From Chromera velia (Eukaryota; Sar; Chromeraceae): 38,799 bases of DNA. Positions 10,756 to 31,194 of the stretch are shown one piece after another. Position numbers and translations under genes: made by a program. The stretch covers positions 1 to 38,799 of the forward strand of contig JAHBMJ010005849.1 of the NCBI GenBank assembly GCA_018398765.1. The letters run 5' to 3'. A model generated the notes under the pieces. It worked only from the letters and a program-made list of their open reading frames with translations, did not search any database and had not been told where the DNA came from. Position 1 is the first letter of the stretch. Every line of letters begins with the position of its first letter.

Positions 10756-13700
10756 TCATCTCATCTGCTGCTGGGGCCACTCTGCTGCAGCCCCGGTCGT
10801 TTGCTGTACTGAAGGAAACACCGTGAGGGCGGGGGGTAGAGGGGCCTGGACAGGAGGGACAGCCGTGTACGATATGTCTGTTGGATCGGCATGGCTCAGC
10901 ATCTGTCTGCCAGGAGACCCCTCAGGACGGGGTGCAATGGGCACTCGTGCCGCACAGGTGCTTCCCCTCGGGAAACCCCCAACAGCCCCCCTCGACTCGG
11001 TAGCGGCAAAAGGAACGGCAGCTGGCCCATGCGACAGCTGCGGGGATCTGGTCGGCTCTCGTTGGGCTGCTGGAGAGTCTACTCCTCCCCGTGCGTGTGC
11101 ATGTGCGTAACCTCCTGGAGAGGCCGCAAAGGCCCCCCCGTGAACTTGGGCGCTCGCAACGGGTGCACCGACGAGACCCGACGGGCGGCCGAACTGAAGA
11201 GTGGACTGCTGTGCGAAGGAATTGGGGAACCTTTGAATTTGATGAGACGGGTTTCCTCCTGATAGAGGATGAGGGTGGGCAGCATAGAGGGAAGAGGAAA
11301 AGGGAACGGCCCTGCTGAGGTTTGTGCCTGCTGCTGCTGCTGTTGCAACATTAGAATGACCGGAGGGGAGAGGGAGCGACGGAGCGAGGTGGTAGGGTTC
11401 TGAGGGAAAACCCGATTGCCCTGCGGGGGCATTACCCGAGTCGTCAAGTGTCATCCACTCACTGCCCTCCCACTCCTCCTCCTGCTGAGGACCGTCGGCA
11501 GAAACGTGAGGCAGGCTGGGCTGCTGGGACGAGGAAATGGTTTTTGGAGCTGCTGCAGCTGCGACGTCTGCTGAGGGAGATGGCGCTATTTTGTCAGATC
11601 GAATGGAGATCGAAGAATCATCGCGAAGATTGGCGAGCCCCTCCTTCTCCTGTTTCCTTTCTTCTTTCTCTTCCTGCTTCAGCTTTTTTATTGGACGACG
11701 GGAAGGGGGCAGGTCGGACTCATTCCCTGTCTGCTTTTGCTGCTGCTCACTGCTGGTTTTTGCAGTTGCGCTCGCTCCCCCCGGACGTCCACGCATGGAG
11801 TCCATGATGGCAGAAAACCTCACGGAGGCCCGACGGCGAGATCGCGTCAGGCCCTGCATCGACGCTAGCTGCTCCTCTGAAACCCGAGCTCCCCCCCCCT
11901 CTTCCGTCGCAGTGCTTGCTGCTTTGGGGGAAGGGGGGGGCGACTTTCGCTTTCGGAAAGCGACACGTGATTCGGAGTCGGGCGAGGTTGTTGTCGGCGC
12001 TGTGACGACAAAGCGGTTTGCCGTACCATCGAGGGGGTGCTGAGAGGAGACGGGAGAGTGGTCTCCGACTGTGGGAAACGCACCGCTCCTTGCTTCTGAG
12101 ATGAGTGCCTTCGCTTTTGCAGCAGCTGCTGCAGCATCGTATGAGCCCCAGGCAACTGGTGAGATCCCGGGGAACTCGGAAGGAGACTGGGAAGAGGCGG
12201 CGGTAACGGAGGCAGCACTGGCAGCGGCTTCTGCGGCTTCTCGGGCTTTCCGCCTTGCAGTTGCTTCCGCTCTTTTCTTTTTCTTCTCAGCCGCTACCTC
12301 GGCTTCCCGACGTGCTCTCTCTGCTGCTGCTTCGGCTTCTTTCCTTGCCTGCTCTTCTTGGGCTTCTTTTCTTTTCCTTCTCTTCTCAGCAGCTTCTTCT
12401 CTCTTCTTCTGACGTTTTGCTTCTTCCTCCATCAACTTTGCCCTTTCTTCCTCCTCCTGCTTTCTCTTTACTTCCAGTGCCTCGTGTTCTCTCTCCCACC
12501 GCTCTTGCTGCTGCTGGAGGTACTTCTGTCTTGCTACCTCTTTCTCAGCCATGCGCTGCTCCTTCTTTTCCTTTCGCTGCTGTTTAAAGTCCTCCCACGA
12601 AACCCCCAAACGTGCCGCTCTCAAACGGCGACGCTCCTCACGGTTTGCGCGCATTCGGGCTCTTTGAATCTTTCGCCACTCGTGGCCATCCACTAACCTC
12701 TGTCGTCTTCGCCTGCGCTGCTCCTCCTCTTTCCGCGCCTCTCTCTCCTCCCCTGTGAGCTTGGCAATGCGCCCGCTCTTCCTCGTGGCCGTCGAGGCGG
12801 CCGCAGCACCCCCCGTAGTGACTCTAGGGGATGGGGGCACTGCTTCCTCCTCCCTTCCTTCTTCCCCCCCCTCTCCTTTTGCTTGTTGAGTCTGCTGGGT
12901 GACCTGATTGAGGAAATCGGTGTCACCGAAGACACAGAGGGAGAGGGATTCATCAGGAGGCGTGGAATAATCGGCCCAGCCAATCGAGTCTGTCATGATG
13001 CGCTCGGCCTCTTTGGCTAGTCTCTGCCACTCCTTCAACTTCGGTTGTTTTTTCTGCTCCTCTGCGGTCTTGTTGTACGGCCATTTGAGGGATGTCGTGG
13101 GCCGTTTCTTCTTGCCGGACTTGGACACTTCTGCCCCTCCTTCCGTCTCCTTCTCTCCCTCCTCCACTTTCTCTTTATCACCCCCCTCAACACCCGGGAG
13201 TTCGACAATCGCCGGAGCTGGTGACCCATCCTGGGTGGCGGGCTGGTCGGGGACTGCGGTTGTGTCAGTGCCGGATGGAGGGACGGGGGGGGATCCACCG
13301 TGAGGGATCGGGTCTTTTGGATCGCACGCAGACTTGTCGTCTGGGTCTGGGTCTTGGGAAGGCGGAATGGGTTGGAGGTCTGCTGCCACACCCGGCTTTG
13401 CGTCCTTTATAGCAACACCCCCCTCCGCTCTCCCTACTGTAATCTCTGCCTTCCCTTCTCTCTCTCTTTCTCCTTCGGTGCCCTCCTCACCCTCCTGCGA
13501 CACTCTGTCCACACGTATCGACTCTCTTCCTCCACTCCCTCCCAATCCCTCCTGCAAAGCTTGATGACACGAGGGGGGCTGCTCAGACAGAGCGCTGTTG
13601 TCCCCCGACTTTGACGGGGCAACGGAAGGGGGGGGCATGTCGGCAGCGTCTGCCATCAGAGCATATTCTACGTCTGCTGCGGCGGCTACTTCGACTTCTT

Positions 13701-16374
13701 CGACTGGGGACACACTGTTCGGGGGCGGGGGATCAGAAGACGAATTTGAGACAGAAACCGTCGCAGCTGCAGCGGAGGAAAAGGGTGGGTTCTGCTGGGC
13801 AGAGGATGAGGAGGAAGAGGAGGCTGCAGCAGCGGCTGCGTTTGCCACCGTCTCCCGAGTCGACTTTTTGAGAGTCTCTCGGGGCCTTCCCATCTCGTCT
13901 GTGCTCTCCTCCCCGCTTGAAGAGCTGAGACAAGAAGACTCGGAAAGGCAGTTGAAGAGTCGGTCGGAGGTGAATGCTCCGAGAGACCTTCGGCCTTCCT
14001 CCTTCTCCGACTTCTTCTGCTTCATCATGAGCTCATACTCAGAATCAGATGAAAAATCAGAAGATTCATGTCCAGACAAATGCCCCCCCCCATCGTGCCC
14101 TAGCCCTACCGCTTCCAACATTTTCCTCTCACGTTCTTTCTCCTTCTGCAGAAGACGGGTGTATCGGGACCCCGCAAAAAAGAGAGACGCATGAACGGGC
14201 TTGGAGGTTTTCACTCGTCTCTTCAGTGCTTCTTCTTCCTGCTTCACATGGAAGGAATCGGAAATGTTGGTCTGGGTTTTCAGGAACGCGAGGGCAATTT
14301 CGTCGTTGTCTTCCTCCTGGGGCTGCGAACATTTGGCGTACTTCTTGTCGGGATTTTTGCTGCAAAACCACTCTCCCTTGCCGGGGCGACTTCCCTTTCC
14401 GGAAGGGGGAAGGCGTCTCCACTTATTGCACTTCTCACACATGACCCAGGTGGAGACTTCCTCTTCTTCTTCGTCCTCAGACTCAGACTCAGACTCAGAC
14501 TCGGAGGAGGAAGACAGGGAATCCGACGAGAGAGAAGACAGCAGGGAGAAGTCACTTTGGACAGTGTCCCACCAGGACCCCTGAATGTAGTTCTTCTGTC
14601 CCGGCAGCCTCTCTGCTCTATTCAGGGCCCACTCGATCTCTTCCTTCGTCGGTTGCCCTTCCTCTGCAGCAAGCAGACAGTCAAAGGAAACAGAGTTGAG
14701 AATACCACCGAGAAAGGGGAGGAGAGCTGCATCGTTTGGCGAAAAAGAGAAATCACGGGCTCCCCTTTGAAGCGAAGCAGACACACCAAAATCTATCCGC
14801 GTGTTACCCTTCGATTGAGAAAAAGAAATGGACGGGATGTACGAATGCAACCGAATCAAGAGTTGTTGGAGGATGTTAATAAAACAACTCCGGGAAGCAC
14901 AACAAATGCAATCGGTTCTCTTTCTTTCTTTATCCCACTTGCGGCACTCTTCCAAAAAGCGGTCAGATTTAAGTCAGAATGATAAAAAGAAAGAAAACAA
15001 GGTCAGACAAACATCAAAAGGGGAGGCGAAAACACGGGAGAGAAAGAAGGAAAAACACATCGTCATTTTGTGCCTTCCCTCCCTCCCTCCCTCTTCTTCC
15101 TGCCTGCCTGCCTGCCTGCCAGACCCGCCACTGACCAGGCTGTGAGCAGCAGTTATGCATCACGTCCGGGTTCATCTCGCACAACCACAGGCTGGTGCTC
15201 TTCTTCTCCTCCTCACAGAGACCCTCGACCAGCAGACGCCATTTGTCGCACCTGCATTCGTGTCATTCATATCGACGCAAGAAAAGAGCGCAATGGGGCG
15301 TGCACAGCAGCTGAAGGGCCGTTCTGTGGGCCAGAGCACCGGGAGAGAGACCAAACAAAAAACACGAAAAAAAACGATAAAAACGAATCGGCCCATTTTC
15401 CCGTATCAACTGCCTTTTCTACTGTTCTTCCTTTTGTTTCGGCCTCACCAACCTGTCGCACTGGATCCAACAGGGTTCCACATGATTCTCTTCTTCTTCT
15501 TCTTCTTCTGCTGCTGCTGCCTCATGACCATGTCCAGTCGGCCCATTCGTCTGCCCATCCTCCTCTCCTTGCCGTGCCGCAGGGGACACGGAAAACCCTG
15601 TATCGGCCTCTCCCGCTGTGCCCGCGGCCTCTGTCGCCCCCTCCTTTGAGGGAACCAGCTCAGAGGAGTCCTGAACACCCGTCTCTTCGGTCTTCACCCC
15701 GGCAGACGATTCCCCCCCCTCCACCTCCACTTCTTTGTTTTTGGCGGGGGCGCCTCCCCCCTCAGCAGCCTCCCTGGGGCTCCGAGGAACAGGGGAGGGG
15801 GGGAGGGAGGGGGAGATGGACTGCGAGGCCGCTTCTGAGGCTGTCGGGGGGGGGAGTGCGGTCGCAGTTGTGGTGGAGGGACCGTTCGGGTCTGCAGAAC
15901 GCGTCTCGTCAATGGCAGCAGCATCGACTGCGTCAGTTCCCATACCTGCATGAAGACACGGAGACCGAAAGAGGGAGGAAAAGTTCCAGGTGGACCGAAC
16001 AAAAGTGGGACCACCAGCGAGAACAAGGAAAACCGAAGTGGTTGAACGAGTGTGGAAAGAGAAAAGGGTTGGAGCAGAGGAGCGTCCTGACGGGGGGGGA
16101 TGGGAACACAGGCATAAAGAACAGTTGAGAGAGACTGCATCACGGATGAGGGAGAAGGAAGATGAGGAACGAAAAGAGGTAGGCAGCAGATTCGCTGACT
16201 CACTCTCGTCTGTGTGCCCTTCTTTTGAGATCTCCCCCTCCTTCTCCTCCTCCTTCACCTTGAGGAGACAAGAAGGCCCCAAACCGTCGGGTTGATGAGA
16301 CGACAGGAGACGCTGACTCATCAGCATCTGCTCGACTGCATTTTGCATCCTGCTCTCCCGTCTGTCGTCAACCT

Positions 16375-16426
<52 letters not shown>

Positions 16427-18453
16427 GCAATTTGACACCTTCACACCGGACAGACAAGTTGTGTTTTCTGTGCATTCTCATACTCCCATTCGTGGTCATG
16501 ATGAGTAAACTGGGATCACCAATGTGCAACCACGCAGTGACTTGTCCGCTGACGCAATCCACAACAATTGGAAGTAAAACCGAAGGAGCAAAACCTGAGG
16601 GTCAGAAAGAGGCAGAGTGACAATCAAACAAAGAGAGAGACAGAAAAGCCCGCCGCCTGCCTCCTCCTCCGTTTCACCAATTCGTCCTTTTCAGCTTTCT
16701 CCCCTCGAGGTGACACACCAGGCAGACAGTAGACACAAAGACACACGCAGATAGGCAGACAGATAGACAATGAAGCAAACACAGAGGCTGTGAACGAACC
16801 AGTTCATCGACTGACGGTTGACTGACCAACCTGTGTGCGCACCCATCGTCTCTGGTTTTGGATCATCCCCATGATCAGGGAGGGGCCTCTCTCCTTCTTC
16901 TCTTTCTTTTCTTCTTGCACCCCTTTCGCCCCCTTCTTCTTCAACGAGAGCTTTTCCTTTTTTCCCTTTGCAGCATTCTTTCCACCCCCCTTCTTCTTCC
17001 CCCTCGCCGTCCTTCGAGCTTCTCTCTTCTCTCGTCTTTCCTGCCTCTCCTTCTTCGCTTCCTCACGCAACAAACGAAGTTCCAACAGCCGCTTTCTGCA
17101 TTTCTCATGCGTGTAAATTCCGTTCTCATCTTTGTACAGATCAGAGCATTCGGACTCCTCGTCACCATCAGAGAACCGGGCACGGGAACGGCCCCGACTC
17201 CCCCGGGGCCTCTCAACCCGCCGAGAGGACGAGGCGGCAGCAGCAGCGGCAGCGGCGGGCTGTTGGGACTTGGTGGCAGAAGGGGGGGGCATATCGGAAT
17301 CGGCAATTGCCCCGTCGTCGTCTACGTCTGCTGTGCCCTTCTCGTCCTCTTCCTTTCTCCCTCTTTTCGACTGTTTGCGTGAATGGCGGTGAATTAAATT
17401 GTGTTCACGGTCGCACTTCCACTCGAGCAGCTTGTGCCGATAGAGTATCTCTGCCTTCTTTTTGGCTTTGATCGGGTCTCGACGGCTGGAGTGGTTGCCT
17501 AACCATCTCTGGAGCTTCTGCTGCACAGCCCACAGCTGGGAGGCGGTAGGCTGATACGACTGCTTGACTAAGTACCATAGGGTGTCGGCTGCAACAGACC
17601 GTTTCTTCAGGGCCTCTGCCTGAAGGTTCTTGAGCTTGGAGGGGACCTTGAAATCCCTCTTTCTATACACGAATGCACAATGCCGCTCCCCTGAGCCCTG
17701 CATGTTGAGGGTGATCCTGTCGACCACGTCGGCGTTGAGGGAGTACAATAAGTTGAGGTCCTTCCGGAAGGAGACGTAGATGAAGCAAGTCTCACTCTTG
17801 TTGAAGAGCTCAACGAACAGATCGATCATGAACCCAGGCATGGCGAGGTCAAAGGAGAACATGTGGGTGACCGGGTCGAAGGTCTTCAGGGTTGTGGCAT
17901 CGGCACAGAGGAAGCCGATATTCAGGGGGGGAGGGTGGATCAGGGGGCTCTCTCCCTTCCCTCTTTGATGCTCGACACACTGGATGAGGAGGTCCTGTGT
18001 GTGTTTCAGGGAGAGGTGGAAGCAACCCTCGTCCATCTCCACTCCAATGGAAGCGCCCACCTTTGTCCAGGTGGCGCAGGTGATGCTCGGAACTCCCCGA
18101 CCACTTCCGACGTCACAGAAGACAGAGTCTTCTCTCAACTCGTATTTCTCCTTCAGGAGAGCAACGAGAACAGACACAGAGGAACGTTTGTTCTCTCCAT
18201 ACATTCCTGCGTCGGAAGTCATCACCTGCTGTGACTCTCCCTTAAAAAGCTTTTCACTCCATGGCCAGTATTCGCACGAAGTGGGTGCAGATGCCCCCGC
18301 GACTAGGTGAGGCAGAGCATCGGAATACTCGGGAATGGGATTCTCCTGCGACCCTCGGGCCTCAGAAGCGGAAAGATCCGGAGCAATCACAACGTCCGAT
18401 TCTTGCGGACAACTATCGTGGGGAAGAGAGGCACTTGTGCCCTCAACCTCCAT
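10756..18453 (-). CDS. DOT1-like methyltransferase fused to two CW zinc fingers
   Basis: Five inferred exons on the minus strand: 18453-16831, 16372-16204, 15945-15453, 15251-15136 and 14663-10756. They total 6309 nt and encode 2102 aa; every junction keeps phase. Residues 84-87 (MYGE) and 115-120 (VGSGRG, with IGVEMDE at 136-142) match the D1 loop and motif I of DOT1-type SAM-dependent histone methyltransferases. Residues 201-206 (FDLAMP) would be the post-motif region. A first CW zinc finger spans about 757-800 (W757, C760, C763, W766, W784, C786, C796 or C797) and is assembled across an intron. A second spans about 873-912 (W873, C876, C879, W882, W899, C901, C912). CW domains read histone H3 lysine 4 methylation, so a nuclear chromatin-modifying role is inferred. 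The rest is acidic Ser/Glu repeats, poly-Ala, and a long Lys/Arg/Glu coiled-coil-like stretch at about 1440-1615. Further 3' exons cannot be excluded. The methyltransferase assignment is less certain than the CW domains. Confidence 0.82.
16376..16426 (-). repeat. (TA)n(TG)n microsatellite forming the 3' end of an intron
   Basis: Read on the sense (minus) strand, TA units pass into TG units that run straight into the acceptor ACAG at 16376-16373 of exon 2 of the DOT1/CW gene. No conventional pyrimidine tract remains. Confidence 0.9.
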
Positions 18454-19443
18454 TTTCAGAAGGTCGACAAAAACTGCGCTAGCTTTTCCGTCTCCCTACA
18501 ACGCCGGAGGAAACGCTGGACAGTCTGACAAAAAAAATGAAGAAAGAGCACTGGGCAGAGAAGACAACAGTCTGGACAGTAGGCAGATCTCAAGAACTGA
18601 ACACCCGCCAAACTGTTCAGCCAGGTCTACCCGACCTTTTGCTCGGTACGTGTTTTCAGTCCTTCACCAGTGGGGGAAAAAAACAAAAGAACAAACGTGC
18701 GGCTCTGCACGCAAGCGTCAGCACAGACCTGGCGCTGATGAAAGACTACCGACAAGAGACGATGATGCAGGAAATACTGTGGACACGTGCGTAGCAGGCA
18801 AGAAGAAGGAGAAAATAACAGAAGTATAACAGAAGTAGCTGATCATGGAAAAGTGTCTCATGCAGGGGCCCCGGAAAGGACCGTCAAGTGCACAATTATA
18901 ACTTCGCTTTCGAGGACCACAGGGCGGCTGATAATTTGCGTGCGTCAATCAATTCAATTGTCGGCTTTTGGCCTGCAGTTGACAGTTAGTTAATTCGAGT
19001 TTTTCTTTGGAAAGTGCGGCTGGAAAACTCAAAATTTCGGGCGAAATTCGGCCCTAAAACTATATAATTTTAGTATTTCACCGGCCCTTGGATTTCTATC
19101 GAATTTCCACGGCTCAGCCACGCTCAGCCTGATAATATCCTCCGTTCGCTATCGCTCTGTACGACAGAAAGAAAAGGCCGATCGACGTATCTACACCTCC
19201 TTCGGCATATTGTGTGCGAGCAGGAAGAGACCAAAAGGACGGTGTTTGCCTTGAGCGTTCGCCTCTCCAAAGACTTGACTGCCTTTGTGCTGCTCTGTGT
19301 GAAGGAGTGATAAGGAAATAAATTCTTTCAGCCGCAAAGCCGGGGAGATCCGTGGACCTGCCTTGCCTCTCTCCACTCAGTTCCAGGCCGTCTTGCCTTC
19401 TTTCTGTCAGATCGAGGGTCGAGTTTGAGTCGCCGGGCTTGCA
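18454..19443. promoter_or_regulatory. Divergent intergenic region (DOT1/CW and ARP1)
   Basis: Less than 1 kb separates the two start codons, which point away from each other, so both promoters should be here. Visible elements are an exact 11-bp tandem direct repeat (ATAACAGAAGT at 18815-18825 and 18826-18836) and an AT-rich TATA-like patch (ACTATATAATTTTAG) near 19060. No coding frame is convincing. Which elements act as promoters is inference. Confidence 0.45.
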
Positions 19444-26234
<6,791 letters not shown>

Positions 26235-27987
26235 TTTTACTTCCTTCCTTCGTGCCTGTTGTTCTGTTCGGTCGTGCGGGTGGGAACTCTTGTCTTGTTT
26301 GGTGGCAGAGGGGGGAGAGAACGGCGGATGGACTGGTTGGTTGGGAGCGTTTGTTGGTCTCTTTTTTCTCTCTTTTCTCCCCGAAGGTGCGAGCGTGTGA
26401 GTGTGTGCATTCATTCTTTCACTCATTCACAAGTTTCAATTCAAACGCCGGCAGAGGAGGGGGGGGATGACTGGAAGAAAAGGGATACGGAGACAAAGAG
26501 ATTCTTCGTCAGAGAGAAACAGCGAGGCAATGCGAAGGGAAGAAGGGGGGAAAGGGTACGGGATGTTTGCCTTGCTCTCCTGCTCCGCGTGTCTCTTCTG
26601 TTTGTCGCTCTTGGGGGGAAGGCAGAATTTGAAGACAGCCGTCTCTCCTCATTCACTCTTTCTGCCTGCCCGCTTTTTCTGTCTTTATTGTCGATCAGTT
26701 GTCGGCATGATTCTTCCTCCCTTCCTTCCTTCTTTCCTTCGTTTCCCCGAACGAAATTCGCACCTTTCTTCGTTCCGGATTCTCCGCTTGATCGGGTCCC
26801 TTCCTCAATTCCTTGATTCCTTATCGTCCTCTCATCTTTCCCACCCTCGCTCCCACCCCGTGCACGGCCAGGCAAGCACGCAGGCAGGCAGGCGGAAAAG
26901 TGCACACTCACGCATTCGCACACACGTTGGCACACTCACTGACGCACACTGTGTGCACCACCTGTCGGAGAAACGTCCTCGGACCGGATTGAGTTTACAC
27001 GTAGGATAGAACCCTCTCTCTGCCTGATGAAGCTGCTGCGGATTTGTGCTGCTTTTAGTGCTACTTGCACATCGGCAGTTGCCAGTGAACATTTCTAATT
27101 CATCAGTCGACACACCCTTTTATATTCAATAAAATAAAATATAGTAAAAAACTTACAATTTACTGGATCACTTCAAGTTACGATAATATTGATTAAATAT
27201 CGATAGTAGTCAGATTGTTAATTAGATCTGGTAGAATGTGGCCCGGGTACATGTGATACAAGTAGGTGTGATATGATCAGGATAATTAAGATAAAATAAA
27301 TTTTGTATGTTACTAATTTCATGTCTTATATAAAGCAATTGCATATAATTGCATAACGTTAATTACCATAGGTCCATGCAAATGCCCCAGTGGGGCCTAG
27401 GTCGAGGGATCGAATCTATGCAGGAAATACTACTAGGTTGGCCTGAGCCTATATGGCTCACCGGCTTTAACCTCATACATCATCATCATCATCACTTGAC
27501 GAGTTTGTATGCCTTTGAAGCGAACTAGTGACTGAGTGGAGTAAATTAGAAAAATAGTCCTCATATTCAAATTTTAATATTTCTATTAATATTTAAATTA
27601 TATATTTTTTAATTTTTATACCGTATGAGTTTAGTCTTTGCTAAATTTCCTGTCAGTGCTCTTTGCTAAGCTCATTGCCAGTATCTTCAAGTTGTACCCA
27701 TATTGAGCTAAGTCAATTTAATTAAGTTCATAATATGATTTGATTTGAGTTGGTTAAAGCCGCCATTTTAAAGTGACGAGCCGCCTCTGGGACTCTAGCC
27801 AACCATACATAAACATATGACTATATAATATCATTTAATTCCTTTTAATTCAAGATTTAATTTCTTCAAATTCAAAACAGTTTGTATGAAACACAACTTT
27901 TGTCAATCTCTCGGACTTCCGCCTCTTTTTATTGTTGACCATACAGTTTCAGCCTAACTTTTCGGTCCAACAAATAAATTACTCTTA
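26235..27987. other. Convergent spacer, right half AT-rich
   Basis: This lies between the 3' ends of ARP1 (+) and the F-box/UIM gene (-). Positions 26235 to about 27100 have gene-like base composition with TTCC/TCTT-rich patches and no convincing coding frame; this probably includes the ARP1 3' UTR. From about 27110 to 27990 the sequence turns strongly AT-rich and holds a (CAT)n run near 27477-27496. No gene, tRNA or complete transposon is recognisable. Confidence 0.55.
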
Positions 27988-29262
27988 TCAACGCTGGCGA
28001 ACCGCCCATACCTGCCAGGTAGCAATGCTTTTGTAAAACACGGCAAGACGCTGCCCTGAGAGAAAAGCGCAGGCAACTTCGCGAGACTGGGGGTTGTCTG
28101 CCCTCCCTCCTCGTTTCCCTCGAGAGACGCGGGGCGGCAGGAGCCCCCTTACCACCACCTTGCTGCTTCGTCTCGCCTCGCCATTTGCCTCCCGAGTGTT
28201 TGAAGCGGAGGGGCTGAATGGACCAGGGGAGGGTGAGTGTGGATTGGAGCGGGGATTCAGCCTCTCAGGACTGGATGGGAATGGTGAGGAAGAAGAGGGG
28301 TGCGGGGGAACGGGTGAGGAAGGGGAAGAAGAAAAGACACTTTCTACCGCACGGTTTTCGTTCGGACTGGACTCCTCGTCCCCGTGCGGCGGACTCCTTT
28401 CCCTCTCCCCATCTCCGACAATTCCCTCCTCAACAGGACCTGCAACCCCCCCGCATGAACTTGAACTTCGGTCTTCAGGAGGCGGTGAGTCAGCCACCAA
28501 CAGTTCTGGTGGAATCTCTACCCACTCTCCTTCGTCTTCTTGCTGCCCTCCTGTTCCTTTTTTGTCACCTTTCCCCCCAGTACCAGTTTCTAGAAGGGAT
28601 ATCTGCATGGCAAGGGAGAGACGGATTGCTTCCTCAAGATCCGCGGCCTCATTGCTCTGCATCACTTTCTGTTGGTGTCTGAGAAGCTCTGACTGCTTCT
28701 GCTGTTCCTGTCGTCGTCCGGCTGCCTCCACTTGCTGTCGTCTCTCTGCCTCTCTCTGTGCAGACAGAGGGCGGGGCAGAGAGGCAGTCTCTGAAGACAA
28801 ACCCACAACATCTGCCCATGGGCTTCTTCTCATTCTATCCTTCTGCTGCGGTCCCTGTTGGGACTCTGATCCTCTCCTACTTCCCCCCTGTCTCCCCCCT
28901 CCACTACCACGCGCACTTCCACCACCACCCATGAGCGCATTCACATTCGAGTGTGGAAGGTGCATCTCTTCTGCCATCATCCTCCCCACTCGACTCTTCT
29001 TTCCCCCTCCCGATCCCTTCCCCATTCCCATCAACATCACGTCACCCTGAGAGGCCCCCTCTGTGAAGTCGTCAATCAGTTGGAGGTCTTCATGCTCGTC
29101 TTCCTCCTCTTCCTCGAACTCATCACTCTCACCGTCCCCCCGATCGGAACCCTCACGATCACCCGACCCCACAAATCCCCTTCCCTTCCCTGACCTTCCG
29201 CTCCGAGGCGCAGAGGCTCCTCGAAAGTCAAGCTCGAACAGCTTGCAGTGCCTACACACACA

Positions 29263-29300
<38 letters not shown>

Positions 29301-31155
29301 AACAGGCATCATCAAGCACAGGCAAAGGAACAAACACGAGATGAGCGCAGGTTGCAAATCGCTTTTTCGGCTTTCAGAAAAAAACAATCAATGGACGCAA
29401 CGCTCTACCTGCTCCCATGCAATTTGTGTGCCTGTCCACGGCATAGTCCAAACGTGCAGGTACTACACGTGCCAGCAAGCTTTCGTGTCTCTTTCTATCA
29501 TCTTTCTTCTTCTCCCATGCTTCACAGCGTTACACACACTCAGTCAGGAAAGACTCCGACGGCAGACGGTCATCCGTCACCAAGAGAAAAGCATCTCTCT
29601 CTCTCTCTCTCTCTCCCTCCTTCTCCTTCGGCCGCCCACGCACAGGCGCGCACACACGCACACATACACACACACACGCCACGCTGAACTAACTGACTTT
29701 CCCAGGTCCCACACGATTCCGCTGTCGTCCTGGTGGACCGTCAGAACCCGTCGGACGCCGTCGAAAGCGCACGCGTGAATGGGGGGCCTGCCTCATTGCA
29801 TCCACCCATACATACACACATTCATCCGTTTGTCCGTCGGTTCACTCATGAACAAAAGACGATGCAAAGCGATCATACCTGAATGGCATCATTACTGGGT
29901 TTTCGTTGTGTCCTTTCGTGAAAAACTTTTGTCTCGAGGCAAGTGTTAGTGCATTATTCAAGAGACACTAGATCCGTCCATATCTTGCATGTGTGCAGTG
30001 TGGCATCACACACACACACACACATACATACACGCATGAGCTTACAAACACTCACCCACACACTCACGTCCCCGGACACTTACACACATGCACACAAACA
30101 CACACACTTGAACACACATACACTTGCATTAGACAGAGGCGAACGAGCGTGACGGTCACAACCAGACCAGTTGAACAACCAACAGACAGCCATACAGGCA
30201 AGCAGGCAGAAGGAAGGAAGGAAGGAAGGAAGGACGGACCAACCGATGGCACTGAAAGTCTCCAGAAGACGCCCAGTGCAGCCTCCCCCCCTTAGGAGGT
30301 CTGAGCCCCCTGACGCTCCCCCCCTCACCGCCCCTCGAAGATGCGGATCTCCTCCCCTCCCCCATCCCGCCCCCCCCATTCACAACAACATCCATCACCT
30401 TCAGGGTCGACCCTGTGGCTGCGAGAAGAGAACAGAAGAGAAGAGAGAAAAAGGAGGCAGGAAACAGTGGGAGGCAGGCTTCTAATCATATTGTCGGGAG
30501 GGAGAGAAGGGAACTGAAGAATGGAAAACCATTACTATTACTGCCGCCAGCCGACTATATAAACACTTTCTGTTTGCTTTCTTGCCTCCCATTTTCCCTC
30601 TCCCTTCCAGCCTGTTGACACAAAAGGCTTTGTGTGCATCGGAGAAGGACCACGACAGGGAGGGCGTTCTGACGCATCCTCTTAATTATCGTCTGCCTCC
30701 AAACAAAAAAAGGGAAGAGAAGAATCGAACGACGCAAAAAAAAAAAACAACCGGCAGCGACTGACCGATCACATAGCCTCGTTTGCACCAACGGAACAGA
30801 GCTTCGGGTCTGGATGGAATCATCAGAACCGCCTTGTCTGCCTCGTCACTCCCTGCTGGCACCACGTCGATCTTCAGACCAAGCGGACTGCCTAGGTCAT
30901 CTCTGTGAAGACTGGGTGGATTGATTCTCAGAGCCTCCAGCCGAGTGGCAGAGGGAGCACAAACGAGGAGTGCGTCTTCTGGATGGAACACGGGAGGGGG
31001 GCCTGAGGAGATGTGGGCGACCGAAGCGGCCGCGAAGAACTGGTTCTTCAGAGGATCCAGGACTGCCAGGCTGCAAGCAACACAGAAGATACACACAACA
31101 CACGTCGACAAAGACACACACATGCACACAGACACAGACACAGACACACACACAT

Positions 31156-31194
<39 letters not shown>

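Noticed and set aside
11448-14982. Several plus-strand frames of 100-263 codons opposite the DOT1/CW last exon
   Set aside because: They are antisense shadows of a long biased coding exon and are rich in Ser, Leu and Phe from reading Glu/Lys/Arg codons backwards.
27385-27440. tRNA-like B-box (GGATCGAATCT) near an ATC-rich tail, possible SINE
   Set aside because: No matching A-box at the right distance and no cloverleaf could be drawn.
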